From the NCBI RefSeq assembly GCF_949628215.1, contig NW_027441306.1, positions 124,001 through 188,000 on the forward strand: DNA of 64,000 nt, given 5' to 3'. Shown here in pieces: positions 44,544 to 54,588 of this stretch. A program made the position numbers and the translations under genes. The stretch is from Phalacrocorax aristotelis (Eukaryota; Chordata; Aves; Suliformes; Phalacrocoracidae). The stretch's first letter is position 1. Each line of letters begins with the position of its first letter. The notes under the pieces are model-generated. The model saw nothing but the letters and a program-made list of their open reading frames with translations. It was not told where the DNA came from and made no database searches.

Positions 44544-47383
44544 GTGAGTCCTGGGCCAGTGGGGCCCCGTTGCCTCTCTTGTACGTCCTGGGCCCTCCCT
44601 GTCTCTCCCCCGGCCCCCTCTCTTTCCTTACCTGCTGCAAAATTATTTTTTTTTTGCGCCCCCCCCGCACCTTCTTTCTCCGTCTCGCTCTGAGTGGCTC
44701 CCTGCCTCCCCGTCTTTTCAGTCCTCCCTCTCTCTGTCCTGTAGCCTGTGGCTACTTGTTCTTTCTCCGCCTCTCTCTGCCTGGCTCTGGCTCCGTTTTT
44801 ATTTTTTTACTCCTCCTGCTCTGTCCTGTAGCCTGTCGGTATTTTTGTCTTTCTCTGGCTCTCTCGGTCTGACTCCCTGTGTTACCGAAAAACGCGGTAA
44901 AATCGGAAACAACTCCTCAAGACCAATTTAGTATTAAAGAGCAGGCATTCTTTATTCACGGCGCCGGATGCACGGGGGATCGCTCCTCCTGGCGTGCGTA
45001 CCTCACGCACCTTTCCCGTTCAATTTGTAGATCAAAATTTTACGTATTCATACGTATTCATTATTGTCCTGTCTGCTGATCGGTACAAACTTGCTCGTTC
45101 CGTATGTAAATCGCTGCGCAGGCTCGGTGGTGGTCCGTGAGTCGGTGGTCGCGATCTCCCCCTGCCAGAATTGCCTTTTACCTTCTTGGCTGTTAATCTT
45201 GGCAGTCTTGGCTAGTTCTCTCAGTCCGCTCCACGAAACCGCGTTTTGTCGTCCTTTTCTGACAGAAGCACGTTGTCTGTTGTTCTGCTGACGTTAACGA
45301 TCGCCTAGGGACTAAAATGCAGATCAACAGGTGCGCTGATTCGTACGCTCCATGTTCCCGTAATGGAACACCGTCTCTGGTTGGCTGATTTCATCGCTTT
45401 GGTTACACCTGTTCCTGTTGTTCAGTTTCTTCTTTTTTGGCTTTGTGTGATTCTCTCTGTGATTCTGTTTTTCTCTGCCTCGCTTTTCCCAGCTCCCCGT
45501 CCCTCACTTGGAATGCCCGTTGTCCTTCACCAGCTCACTCTCCCTTGGTTGCCATCCCCGTTTCTGAATTCCTCCTGCTTTGCCACGTAGCCCGTGACTT
45601 TTTTCTTAATCTCTCTCTGTCTGCCTCAACGCTCCCCCCGCGCTTTTTCATTCGTCTGCTCTGCTCTGCACCCTGCTACTGTTCTTGCCTTTCTGAGTTC
45701 TTCTCTGTCGAGCTCCCTTTCCCTATTTGTGGATTCCTGTTCTTCCTGCAGCCACCGCTGTTCCCTGTGACCTCCGTCTCTCTCTGTCCAGCTCCCTGTC
45801 CCTAGGTTTTAATCCCTGCCTCTGCCCGCTGTAGCCCGTCTAGGTTTTTCTCTCGGCCTCTCTCTCTGTCCGGCTCCCTCTCTCTGTGTTCTAATTCCAC
45901 GTTCTCTGTCACTTAGACCCGTGCTATTTGTTTGTCCTCATCTCTCTCTGTCCAGCTCCTTGCTGCGATGTTTTATTTCTTCCCTCTCTGTCTGTCTTTG
46001 TAGCCCGTTGCCGTTGTTGTTTTTTTTTTTTTTTCCCACTTGTTTCTTCATGTGTCTCTGTCTGCCTCCCAGTGCCTGATCTTTAATTCCTCCTTCCCTG
46101 TTGGGCCGCTGTTCCTTTTTTCCATTCTACGTTGTGTTCTCTTTGGTCTGCTGTTCTTATTCATCGATTCCCTCCTCGCTGCCCTGTGGCTTGTCCCCAT
46201 TTATTGTTGCCTCTCTCTCCCTCTCTCTGGCTTCTTGCCCCTGTTTTTAAAATTCCTCCCTCTCTTCTCTCTTCCCTGTTGGCCGTGTGATCTTCAGCCT
46301 TTCTCCACCTCTTTCTGCCCAGCTCTCTGCATCTATTCATTAATTCTTCCCTCTCTGCCCTGTAGCCTGTAGCTTCTGTCCTTTCTCCATCTTGCTGTCT
46401 CTGGCTTCCCCGTGACCCTCTTTTAGAATTGTTTCTCTCTTCTCTCTGTACGCATTGCGATTCCTTTTGCTCTCCATCTCCCTTTGTTTTGGTGTTTTTT
46501 TTGTTGTTTTTCTGGCTCCCTGTCCCTAATTGTTAATTCTCTGCCTTCTCATGCTCTGTACCACGTAGCCCCGTGGTTTGTTTTGTGGTGTTCCCTCCCC
46601 GGCCCCTTCCCTCCGTCGTTGGCTGTCTCGGCTCCCTGTCCCCGTGGCTTCATTCTTCCCGTTCTGCCCTGTTCTTGTCGCTTATCTTGTCTGTCTCCAT
46701 CTCGCTCGGTCCAGCTTCCTGCCCCTGTTCTTCTTTCCTCCCTCGCTGTCGTGCTGCCTGCCCCAGGTTCTTTGTGCGTCTCCAGCCTGCTCCTCATCCT
46801 TCTTTGTTGGTCTGTGTCCTGCTCTTCCCCTCTCTCTGCTGCTTTTATCTCCACCTCCGTCAGGCTCCCTGTCCTCCTCTGGCCGTCCTGTTCCCTGCCT
46901 CGTGCCTTCTCACTACACGCACACACGCCCCCCCCGCCCCCGTCCAGCCGGATGCTGCTCTTCTCTCCTCCTACTGTCCCGTGCCCTGCTCCTCACCTTT
47001 GGTGGCCTCCCCCTCTGCCCAGCAGCCCGTCGCCCCAGGAGCCAGGCGACGGACGGTCCGTTCCCTGCCAAACCGGGACAAGCGCGTGCCGTGGCTTAGC
47101 CCCAGCTGGCAACTCTGCACCAGGGAGCTGCTTGCTCGCTCCACCCTCAGTGGGCTGGGGGAGAGAGCTGGAAGGGTAAAAGTGAGAAAAATCATGGGTT
47201 GAGATCAAGACGGTTTAATAGGTAAAGCAAAAGCTGTGCGTGGAAGCAAAGCAAGGAATTAATTCGCTCCTCCTTTTCGGCGGGCAGGTGTTGAGCTGTT
47301 TCTGGGAAAGCAGGGCTCTGTCATGTGTAACGGTTAGTTAGGAAGAGAAATGCCGTAGCCCCCAAGGACTCCCCCTTCTTCCC
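44330..47383 (+). repeat. Module A13 (3,054 bp, followed by B4)
   Basis: Type beta with B-preceding right end, but reads AACGGTTAGTTAGG near 47329, the state of A-to-A copies. Private CTTCCCGTTCTG near 46657 (others CTTCCCTTTCTG). Exon-like segment 44434-44543. Confidence 0.96.
44880..45407 (-). mobile_element. Solo LTR copy (in A13)
   Basis: 528 bp, CCTG flanks, AATAAA intact; looks the same as the A12 copy. Confidence 0.8.
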
Positions 47384-47648
47384 CCAGCTGCGTGTGCTGA
47401 GCATGATGTCAAATGGTATGGAATATCCCTTTGGTCAGTTAGCTGGGAAAGCTTTCCCAGCTGTGTCCTCTCCCAGCCTACTTGCTGGTGGGGCACTGAG
47501 AGAACCAGAAGAGGCCCTGACTGTGGAAGCAGTGCTCAGCAAGAACCAAAACATCTCTATATTATTAACGGTGTTTTGAGCATAAATCCAAAACTTATCC
47601 CTTCCTAGCTACTCTGGAGAAAATGAGCACTATCCCAGCCAACACCAG
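47118..47648 (+). repeat. Bird-type interspersed repeat across A13/B4
   Basis: Continuous over 47383/47384. Has GGTTAGTTAGG, otherwise typical of truncated copies at A-to-A junctions, and CTCTATATTA on the B side. Confidence 0.7.
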
Positions 47649-48265
47649 CTCCGTGCGGCTGCGGCAACGGCGGCCGAGGTGGCCTTGGGGCAGGGGGGGA
47701 GCGTTGGGGACCCTGAGCCACGAATGGCTCCTGGGACTTGTTACGCGTGTGCGCCTGCACAAACACCTGCCCTCTCCTTTGCCCTCAGGGCTGCGTTTGC
47801 GCTGCCTTTGCGTGGGGCAAGGGGCTGTGATGGAGCCCAGGGGAGGAGGTGGTGCACTGTGGGGGTGAGGGGAGGGGGCCCCCCGTTGCTGCTGTGCCTC
47901 AGCTGCGCGCGGGGGCTGGAGGAGCCCCAGGTGCGGGCAGTGGGGCTGATGGTGCCGGCTCCTCCCTGGAAAAGGGGTGGTGCCCTGCTCCGGGGGGCCA
48001 GTGTGAGCCGAGGGCGGAGCGGAGCGGAGCTGTGGCCGAGCGTCAGCGGGCTGCGACTGTAGCGAGGGAGAAGGTGAGCGGGGGCTGGGGGGTGGGCCGC
48101 TGGGTCCCGGGTAAAGCCCCGAGGAGGGCTGCGGCGGGGCAGCGCCGGGTCGGAGCGGAGCTGTGGGGAGAGCGAGGCTGTGGTGAGGGCTCGGTGGGGG
48201 TTCCGGGTGCATCGGCGGGAGGGACGGTGCCCCGCAGGGTCCGAGAGCGGGAGGGCGGGCTCGCG

Positions 48266-48490
48266 GCATTCCGGGAGCTGTGGTGGTGCGGCTGTGGGCT
48301 GGCCGTGCGGCCGTGTTGTGGCGCAGAGCATGCCGGGAGGTGTAGTCCTTGCGGCGCGCGGCTGCCGGGCGGCCGTGTTGTGGCGCAGAGCATGCCGGGA
48401 GGTGTAGTCCTTGGGGCGCGCGGCTGCCGGGCGGCCGTGTTGTGGCGCAGAGCATGCCGGGAGCTGTAGTCCAGGCGCAGTGGCTGCCGG
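48266..48490 (+). repeat. 62-bp minisatellite, 4 units (B4)
   Basis: Units at 48266 (degenerate), 48328, 48390 and 48452; same unit order as in B3 and B6. Confidence 0.95.
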
Positions 48491-48716
48491 CGCTGTCACG
48501 TGGTTCGCCGGGGCGTGGCGGGAGGCGCGGTCTTCCGGCGCTCGGGTGCCGGGCGGCCGTGCCGCGTACGGTACGCGCGGTGTATTTGGGGTTGGATTCG
48601 TGTTGATTTCTGGGGGCTTGCGGGTGCGGCCGCTCCCCGAGAAGCGGTGAGTTCCCGGGAGCTGACAGAAGGGAAGAGGGAAAGGAGGAGGACGGTGACG
48701 TTTTCCCCGTGCCCAG
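48491..48716 (+). promoter_or_regulatory. CpG-island promoter-like cluster (B4)
   Basis: E-box, ETS-type and CRE-like sites intact; donor GTGAGT at 48647. Confidence 0.5.
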
Positions 48717-49593
48717 GGCGCAGATGATGGCCGCCTCCCCGGCTCGCCGGAGCTCCCGCTCAGCCTCCCCTTGCCCCGCCCTTGCCCCGTGCGCCTGCCC
48801 CCAGCCCCGGCACCTCCCCTGCAGCGTGCCGCGTAGCCCTTGGCCGCCCCCAGGCCCTGTCGTGAAGGCAGCGAGCCGGCCCTCAAGCGCACTGGATTCC
48901 CCCTCGGCGCAGGGGCCCTTAGCAGTAGCGCGGGGAAGGGGCGGTGTGTCCAGAAGCCCCTGCGCAAGGAGAGACTTTGGCCAGGGTCGATCGACGGTAA
49001 TGACGGTCGCTGTTTCTTCTTTCCCTCTCCCAGAGACCGTGCTGAGGACGTGGTTGTCTGTCCTTCCCCCGGGGATGCCGTTGACTGCGGCCGTCTCAGG
49101 CTCGCGTGGCTTCTCTCTGCCCGGCCTCGCCGTCCTTGCAGCGCAGGGCCGAAAAGGGATAGACAAAGCCCTTCCCGGCTGTGGAGAGGAGCTGCCTCGG
49201 CTGAAGCTGGAGACGCCAACGAAAGGTAAAGCAGAAGAAACTGAAGGCGCTCTGGCTGCCAGCTGCTTTCCTGCTGCAGGCAAGAGAGAGCCTGTCCCTG
49301 CAGGTGAGGGAGGAAGGATCCCCCTTCATAGCCCGCAGCGGGCCAGGCCACCAACGTGCACCGCAGGGTCTGTACGCGTAACCCGCAGTTCGGTACGGGT
49401 GTGTAGGGCACGAGCGAGCTAGGCTACGTGCCTAGGAAGCCTCATCTCGTAAGAGCTGTAAGACACCCCCGTGTTCTCTTCAGGTGGAGGTCGGCCTAGA
49501 GTCTGGAGCTGCAGAAGAGGCAGGGAGGAGAGGAGGGGAAAGAAGCATGTGAACGGCTAAATTGTGCCAGCAGCGCTGAGAGCGAGAGTTGCG
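48717..49593 (+). other. Candidate spliced transcript, B4 into A14
   Basis: Exon 2 48717-49225, microexon 49280-49303, last exon 49484-49593; frame from ATG 48724 to TAA 49558-49560 open. The last exon ends GAGTTGCG, as in A1 and A16, downstream of the stop. Confidence 0.25.
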
Positions 49594-52440
49594 GTGAGTC
49601 CTGGGCCAGTGGGGCCCCGTTGCCTCTCTTGTACGTCCTGGGCCCTCCCTGTCTCTCCCCCGGCCCCCTCTCTTTCCTTACCTGCTGCAAAATTATTTTT
49701 TTTTTGCGCCCCCCCCGCACCTTCTTTCTCCGTCTCGCTCTGAGTGGCTCCCTGCCTCCCTGTCTTTTCAGTCCTCCCTCTCTCTTTCCTGTAGCCTGTG
49801 GCTACTTGTTCTTTCTCCGCCTCTCTCTGCCTGGCTCTGGCTCCGTTTTTATTTTTTTACTCCTCCTGCTCTGTCCTGTAGCCTGTCGGTATTTTTGTCT
49901 TTCTCTGGCTCTCTCGGTCTGACTCCCTGTGTTACCGAAAAACGCGGTAAAATCGGAAACAACTCCTCAAGACCAATTTAGTATTAAAGAGCAGGCATTC
50001 TTTATTCACAGCGCCGGATGCACGGGGGATCGCTCCTCCTGGCGTGCGTACCTCACGCACCTTTCCCGTTCAATTTGTAGATCAAAATTTTACGTATTCA
50101 TACGTATTCATTATTGTCCTGTCTGCTGATCGGTACAAACTTGCTCGTTCCTTATGTAAATCGCTGCGCAGGCTCGGTGGTGGTCCGTGAGTCGGTGGTC
50201 GCGATCTCCCCCTGCCAGAATTGCCTTTTACCTTCTTGGCTGTTAATCTTGGCAGTCTTGGCTAGTTCTCTCAGTCCGCTCCACGAAACCGCGTTTTGTC
50301 GTCCTTTTCTGACAGAAGCACGTTGTCTGTTGTTCTGCTGACGTTAACGATCGCCTAGGGACTAAAATGCAGATCAACAGGTGCGCTGATTCGTACGCTC
50401 CATGTTCCCGTAATGGAACACCGTCTCTGGTTGGCTGATTTCATCGCTTTGGTTACACCTGTTCCTGTTGTTCAGTTTCTTCTTTTTTGGCTTTGTGTGA
50501 TTCTCTCTGTGATTCTGTTTTTCTCTGCCTCGCTTTTCCCAGCTCCCCGTCCCTCACTTGGAATGCCCGTTGTCCTTCACCAGCTCACTCTCCCTTGGTT
50601 GCCATCCCCGTTTCTGAATTCCTCCTGCTTTGCCACGTAGCCCGTGACTTTTTTCTTAATCTCTCTCTGTCTGCCTCAACGCTCCCCCCGCGCTTTTTCA
50701 TTCGTCTGCTCTGCTCTGCACCCTGCTACTGTTCTTGCCTTTCTGAGTTCTTCTCTGTCGAGCTCCCTTTCCCTATTTGTGAATTCCTGTTCTTCCTGCA
50801 GCCACCGCTGTTCCCTGTGACCTCCGTCTCTCTCTGTCCAGCTCCCTGTCCCTAGGTTTTAATCCCTGCCTCTGCCCGCTGTAGCCCGTCTAGGTTTTTC
50901 TCTCGGCCTCTCTCTCTGTCCGGCTCCCTCTCTCTGTGTTCTAATTCCACGTTCTCTGTCACGTAGACCCGTGCTATTTGTTTGTCCTCATCTCTCTCTG
51001 TCCAGCTCCTTGCTGCGATGTTTTATTTCTTCCCTCTCTGTCTGTCTTTGTAGCCCGTTGCCGTTGTTGGTTTTTTTTTTTTTCCCCACTTGTTTCTTCA
51101 TGTGTCTCTGTCTGCCTCCCAGTGCCTGATCTTTAATTCCTCCTTCCCTGTTGGGCCGCTGTTCCTTTTTTCCATTCTACATTGTGTTCTCTTTGGTCTG
51201 CTGTTCTTATTCATCGGTTCCCTCCTCGCTGCCCTGTGGCTTGTCCCCATTTATTGTTGCCTCTCTCTCCCTCTCTCTGGCTTCTTGCCCCTGTTTTTAA
51301 AATTCCTCCCTCTCTTCTCTCTTCCCTGTTGGCCGTGTGATCTTCAGCCTTTCTCCACCTCTTTCTGCCCAGCTCTCTGCATCTATTCATTAATTCTTCC
51401 CTCTCTGCCCTGTAGCCTGTAGCTTCTGTCCTTTCTCCATCTTGCTGTCTCTGGCTTCCCCGTGACCCTCTTTTAGAATTGTTTCTCTCTTCTCTCTTCT
51501 CTCTGTACGCATTGCGATTCCTTTTGCTCTCCATCTCCCTTTGTTTTGGTGTTTTTTTTGTTGTTTTTCTGGCTCCCTGTCCCTAATTGTTAATTCTCTG
51601 CCTTCTCATGCTCTGTACCACGTAGCCCCGTGGTTTGTTTTGTGGTGTTCCCTCCCCGGCCCCTTCCCTCCGTCGTTGGCTGTCTCGGCTCCCTGTCCCC
51701 GTGGCTTCATTCTTCCCTTTCTGCCCTGTTCTTGTCGCTTATCTTGTCTGTCTCCATCTCGCTCGGTCCAGCTTCCTGCCCCTGTTCTTCTTTCCTCCCT
51801 CGCTGTCGTGCTGCCTGCCCCAGGTTCTTTGTGCGTCTCCAGCCTGCTCCTCATCCTTCTTTGTTGGTCTGTGTCCTGCTCTTCCCCTCTCTCTGCTGCT
51901 TTTATCTCCACCTCCGTCAGGCTCCCTGTCCTCCTCTGGCCGTCCTGTTCCCTGCCTCGTGCCTTCTCACTACACGCACACACGACCCCCCCGCCCCCGT
52001 CCAGCCGGATGCTGCTCTTCTCTCCTCCTACTGTCCTGTGCCCTGCTCCTCACCTTTGGTGGCCTCCCCCTCTGCCCAGCAGCCCGTCGCTCCAGGAGCC
52101 AGGCGACGGACGGTCCGTTCCCTGCCAAACCGGGACAAGCGCGTGCCGTGGCTTAGCCTCAGCTGGCAACTCTGCACCAGGGAGCTGCTTGCTCGCTCCA
52201 CCCTCAGTGGGCTGGGGGAGAGAGCTGGAAGGGTAAAAGTGAGAAAAATCATGGGTTGAGATCAAGACGGTTTAATAGGTAAAGCAAAAGCTGTGCGTGG
52301 AAGCAAAGCAAGGAATTAATTCGCTCCTCCTTTTCGGCGGGCAGGTGTTGAGCTGTTTCTGGGAAAGCAGGGCTCTGTCATGTGTAACGGTTACTTAGGA
52401 AGAGAAATGCCGTAGCCCCCAAGGACTCCCCCTTCTTCCC
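49380..52440 (+). repeat. Module A14 (3,061 bp, followed by B5)
   Basis: Type alpha. Shares with A16 alone a 7-bp expansion in the TCTCTCTT stretch near 51490, GTTCCTTATGTAAA in the LTR, TTCTACATTGTG near 51175 and CACGACCCCCC near 51984. A14 and A16 lie 10,048 bp apart, marking a higher-order repeat. Exon-like segment 49484-49593. Confidence 0.96.
49930..50457 (-). mobile_element. Solo LTR copy (in A14)
   Basis: 528 bp, CCTG flanks, AATAAA intact. CCTTATG for CCGTATG near 50150, shared only with A16; CACAGCGCC shared with A1 and A16. Confidence 0.8.
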
Positions 52441-52705
52441 CCAGCTGCGTGTGCTGAGCATGATGTCAAATGGTATGGAATATCCCTTTGGTCAGTTAGC
52501 TGGGAAAGCTTTCCCAGCTGTGTCCTCTCCCAGCCTACTTGCTGGTGGGGCACTGAGAGAACCAGAAGAGGCCCTGACTGTGGAAGCAGTGCTCAGCAAG
52601 AACCAAAACATCTCTATATTATTAACGGTGTTTTGAGCATAAATCCAAAACTTATCCCTTCCTAGCTACTCTGGAGAAAATGAGCACTATCCCAGCCAAC
52701 ACCAG
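52175..52705 (+). repeat. Bird-type interspersed repeat across A14/B5
   Basis: Continuous over 52440/52441. Reads AACGGTTACTTAGG, the likely original state of this position. Confidence 0.7.
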
Positions 52706-53322
52706 CTCCGTGCGGCTGCGGCAACGGCGGCCGAGGTGGCCTTGGGGCAGGGGGGGAGCGTTGGGGACCCTGAGCCACGAATGGCTCCTGGGACTTGTTA
52801 CGCGTGTGCGCCTGCACAAACACCTGCCCTCTCCTTTGCCCTCAGGGCTGCGTTTGCGCTGCCTTTGCGTGGGGCAAGGGGCTGTGATGGAGCCCAGGGG
52901 AGGAGGTGGTGCACTGTGGGGGTGAGGGGAGGGGGCCCCCCGTTGCTGCTGTGCCTCAGCTGCGCGCGGGGGCTGGAGGAGCCCCAGGTGCGGGCAGTGG
53001 GGCTGATGGTGCCGGCTCCTCCCTGGAAAAGGGGTGGTGCCCTGCTCCGGGGGGCCAGTGTGAGCCGAGGGCGGAGCGGAGCGGAGCTGTGGCCGAGCGT
53101 CAGCGGGCTGCGACTGTAGCGAGGGAGAAGGTGAGCGGGGGCTGGGGGGTGGGCCGCTGGGTCCCGGGTAAAGCCCCGAGGAGGGCTGCGGCGGGGCAGC
53201 GCCGGGTCGGAGCGGAGCTGTGGGGAGAGCGAGGCTGTGGTGAGGGCTCGGTGGGGGTTCCGGGTGCATCGGCGGGAGGGACGGTGGCCCGCAGGGTCCG
53301 AGAGCGGGAGGGCGGGCTCGCG

Positions 53323-53485
53323 GCATTCCGGGAGCTGTGGTGGTGCCGCTGTGGGCTGGCCGTGCGGCCGTGTTGTGGCGCAGAGCATGCCGGGAGGTGT
53401 AGTCCTTGCGGCGCGCGGCTGCCGGGCGGCCGTGTTGTGGCGCAGAGCATGCCGGGAGCTGTAGTCCAGGCGCAGTGGCTGCCGG
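53323..53485 (+). repeat. 62-bp minisatellite, 3 units (B5)
   Basis: Units at 53323 (degenerate), 53385 and 53447: only two full ZNF143-like sites, the fewest in the window. Confidence 0.95.
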
Positions 53486-53711
53486 CGCTGTCACGTGGTT
53501 CGCCGGGGCGTGGCGGGAGGCGCGGTCTTCCGGCGCTCGGGTGCCGGGCGGCCGTGCCGCGTACGGTACGCGCGGTGTATTTGGGGTTGGATTCGTGTTG
53601 ATTTCTGGGGGCTTGCGGGTGCGGCCGCTCCCCGAGAAGCGGTGAGTTCCCGGGAGCTGACAGAAGGGAAGAGGGAAAGGAGGAGGACGGTGACGTTTTC
53701 CCCGTGCCCAG
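53486..53711 (+). promoter_or_regulatory. CpG-island promoter-like cluster (B5)
   Basis: E-box, ETS-type and CRE-like sites intact despite the lost minisatellite unit; donor GTGAGT at 53642. Confidence 0.5.
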
Positions 53712-54588
53712 GGCGCAGATGAGGGCCGCCTCCCCGGCTCGCCGGAGCTCCCGCTCAGCCTCCCCTTGCCCCGCCCTTGCCCCGTGCGCCTGCCCCCAGC
53801 CCCGGCACCTCCCCTGCAGCGTGCCGCGTAGCCCTTGGCCGCCCCCAGGCCCTGTCGTGAAGGCAGCGAGCCGGCCCTCAAGCGCACTGGATTCCCCCTC
53901 GGCGCAGGGGCCCTTAGCAGTAGCGCGGGGAAGGGGCGGTGTGTCCAGAAGCCCCTGCGCAAGGAGAGACTTTGGCCAGGGTCGATCGACGGTAATGACG
54001 GTCGCTGTTTCTTCTTTCCCTCTCCCAGAGACCGTGCTGAGGACGTGGTTGTCTGTCCTTCCCCCGGGGATGCCGTTGACTGCGGCCGTCTCAGGCTCGC
54101 GTGGCTTCTCTCTGCCCGGCCTCGCCGTCCTTGCAGCGCAGGGCCGAAAAGGGATAGACAAAGCCCTTCCCGGCTGTGGAGAGGAGCTGCCTCGGCTGAA
54201 GCTGGAGACGCCAACGAAAGGTAAAGCAGAAGAAACTGAAGGCGCTCTGGCTGCCAGCTGCTTTCCTGCTGCAGGCAAGAGAGAGCCTGTCCCTGCAGGT
54301 GAGGGAGGAAGGATCCCCCTTCATAGCCCGCAGCGGGCCAGGCCACCAACGTGCACCGCAGGGTCTGTACGCGTAACCCGCAGTTCGGTACGGGTGTGTA
54401 GGGCACGAGTGAGCTAGGCTACGTGCCTAGGAAGCCTCATCTCGTAAGAGCTGTAAGACACCCCCGTGTTCTCTTCAGGTGGAGGTCGGCCTAGAGTCTG
54501 GAGCTGCAGAAGAGGCAGGGAGGAGAGGAGGGGAAAGAAGCATGTGAACGGCTAAATTGTGCCAGCAGCGCTGAGAGCGAGAGTCGCG
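53712..54588 (+). other. Candidate spliced transcript, B5 into A15
   Basis: Exon 2 53712-54220, microexon 54275-54298, last exon 54479-54588; frame from ATG 53719 to TAA 54553-54555 open. The second ATG codon is changed to AGG (Met to Arg), leaving one start. Confidence 0.25.

Larger units (their letters stand above)
47384..49379 (+). repeat. Module B4 (1,996 bp, complete)
   Basis: First of subfamily 2 (B4-B7): GGGGCAGGGGGGGAGCG near 47688 and CTCTATATTA near 47556. Its right end has GGTCTGTACGCG, as in B0, B5 and B6. Confidence 0.97.
52441..54374 (+). repeat. Module B5 (1,934 bp, complete, shortest)
   Basis: 62 bp shorter than B4 because one minisatellite unit is missing. Subfamily 2. Private GGTGGCCCGCAGG near 53285 and GGTGCCGCTG near 53343. 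Shares GATGAGGGCC with B6. Confidence 0.97.
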
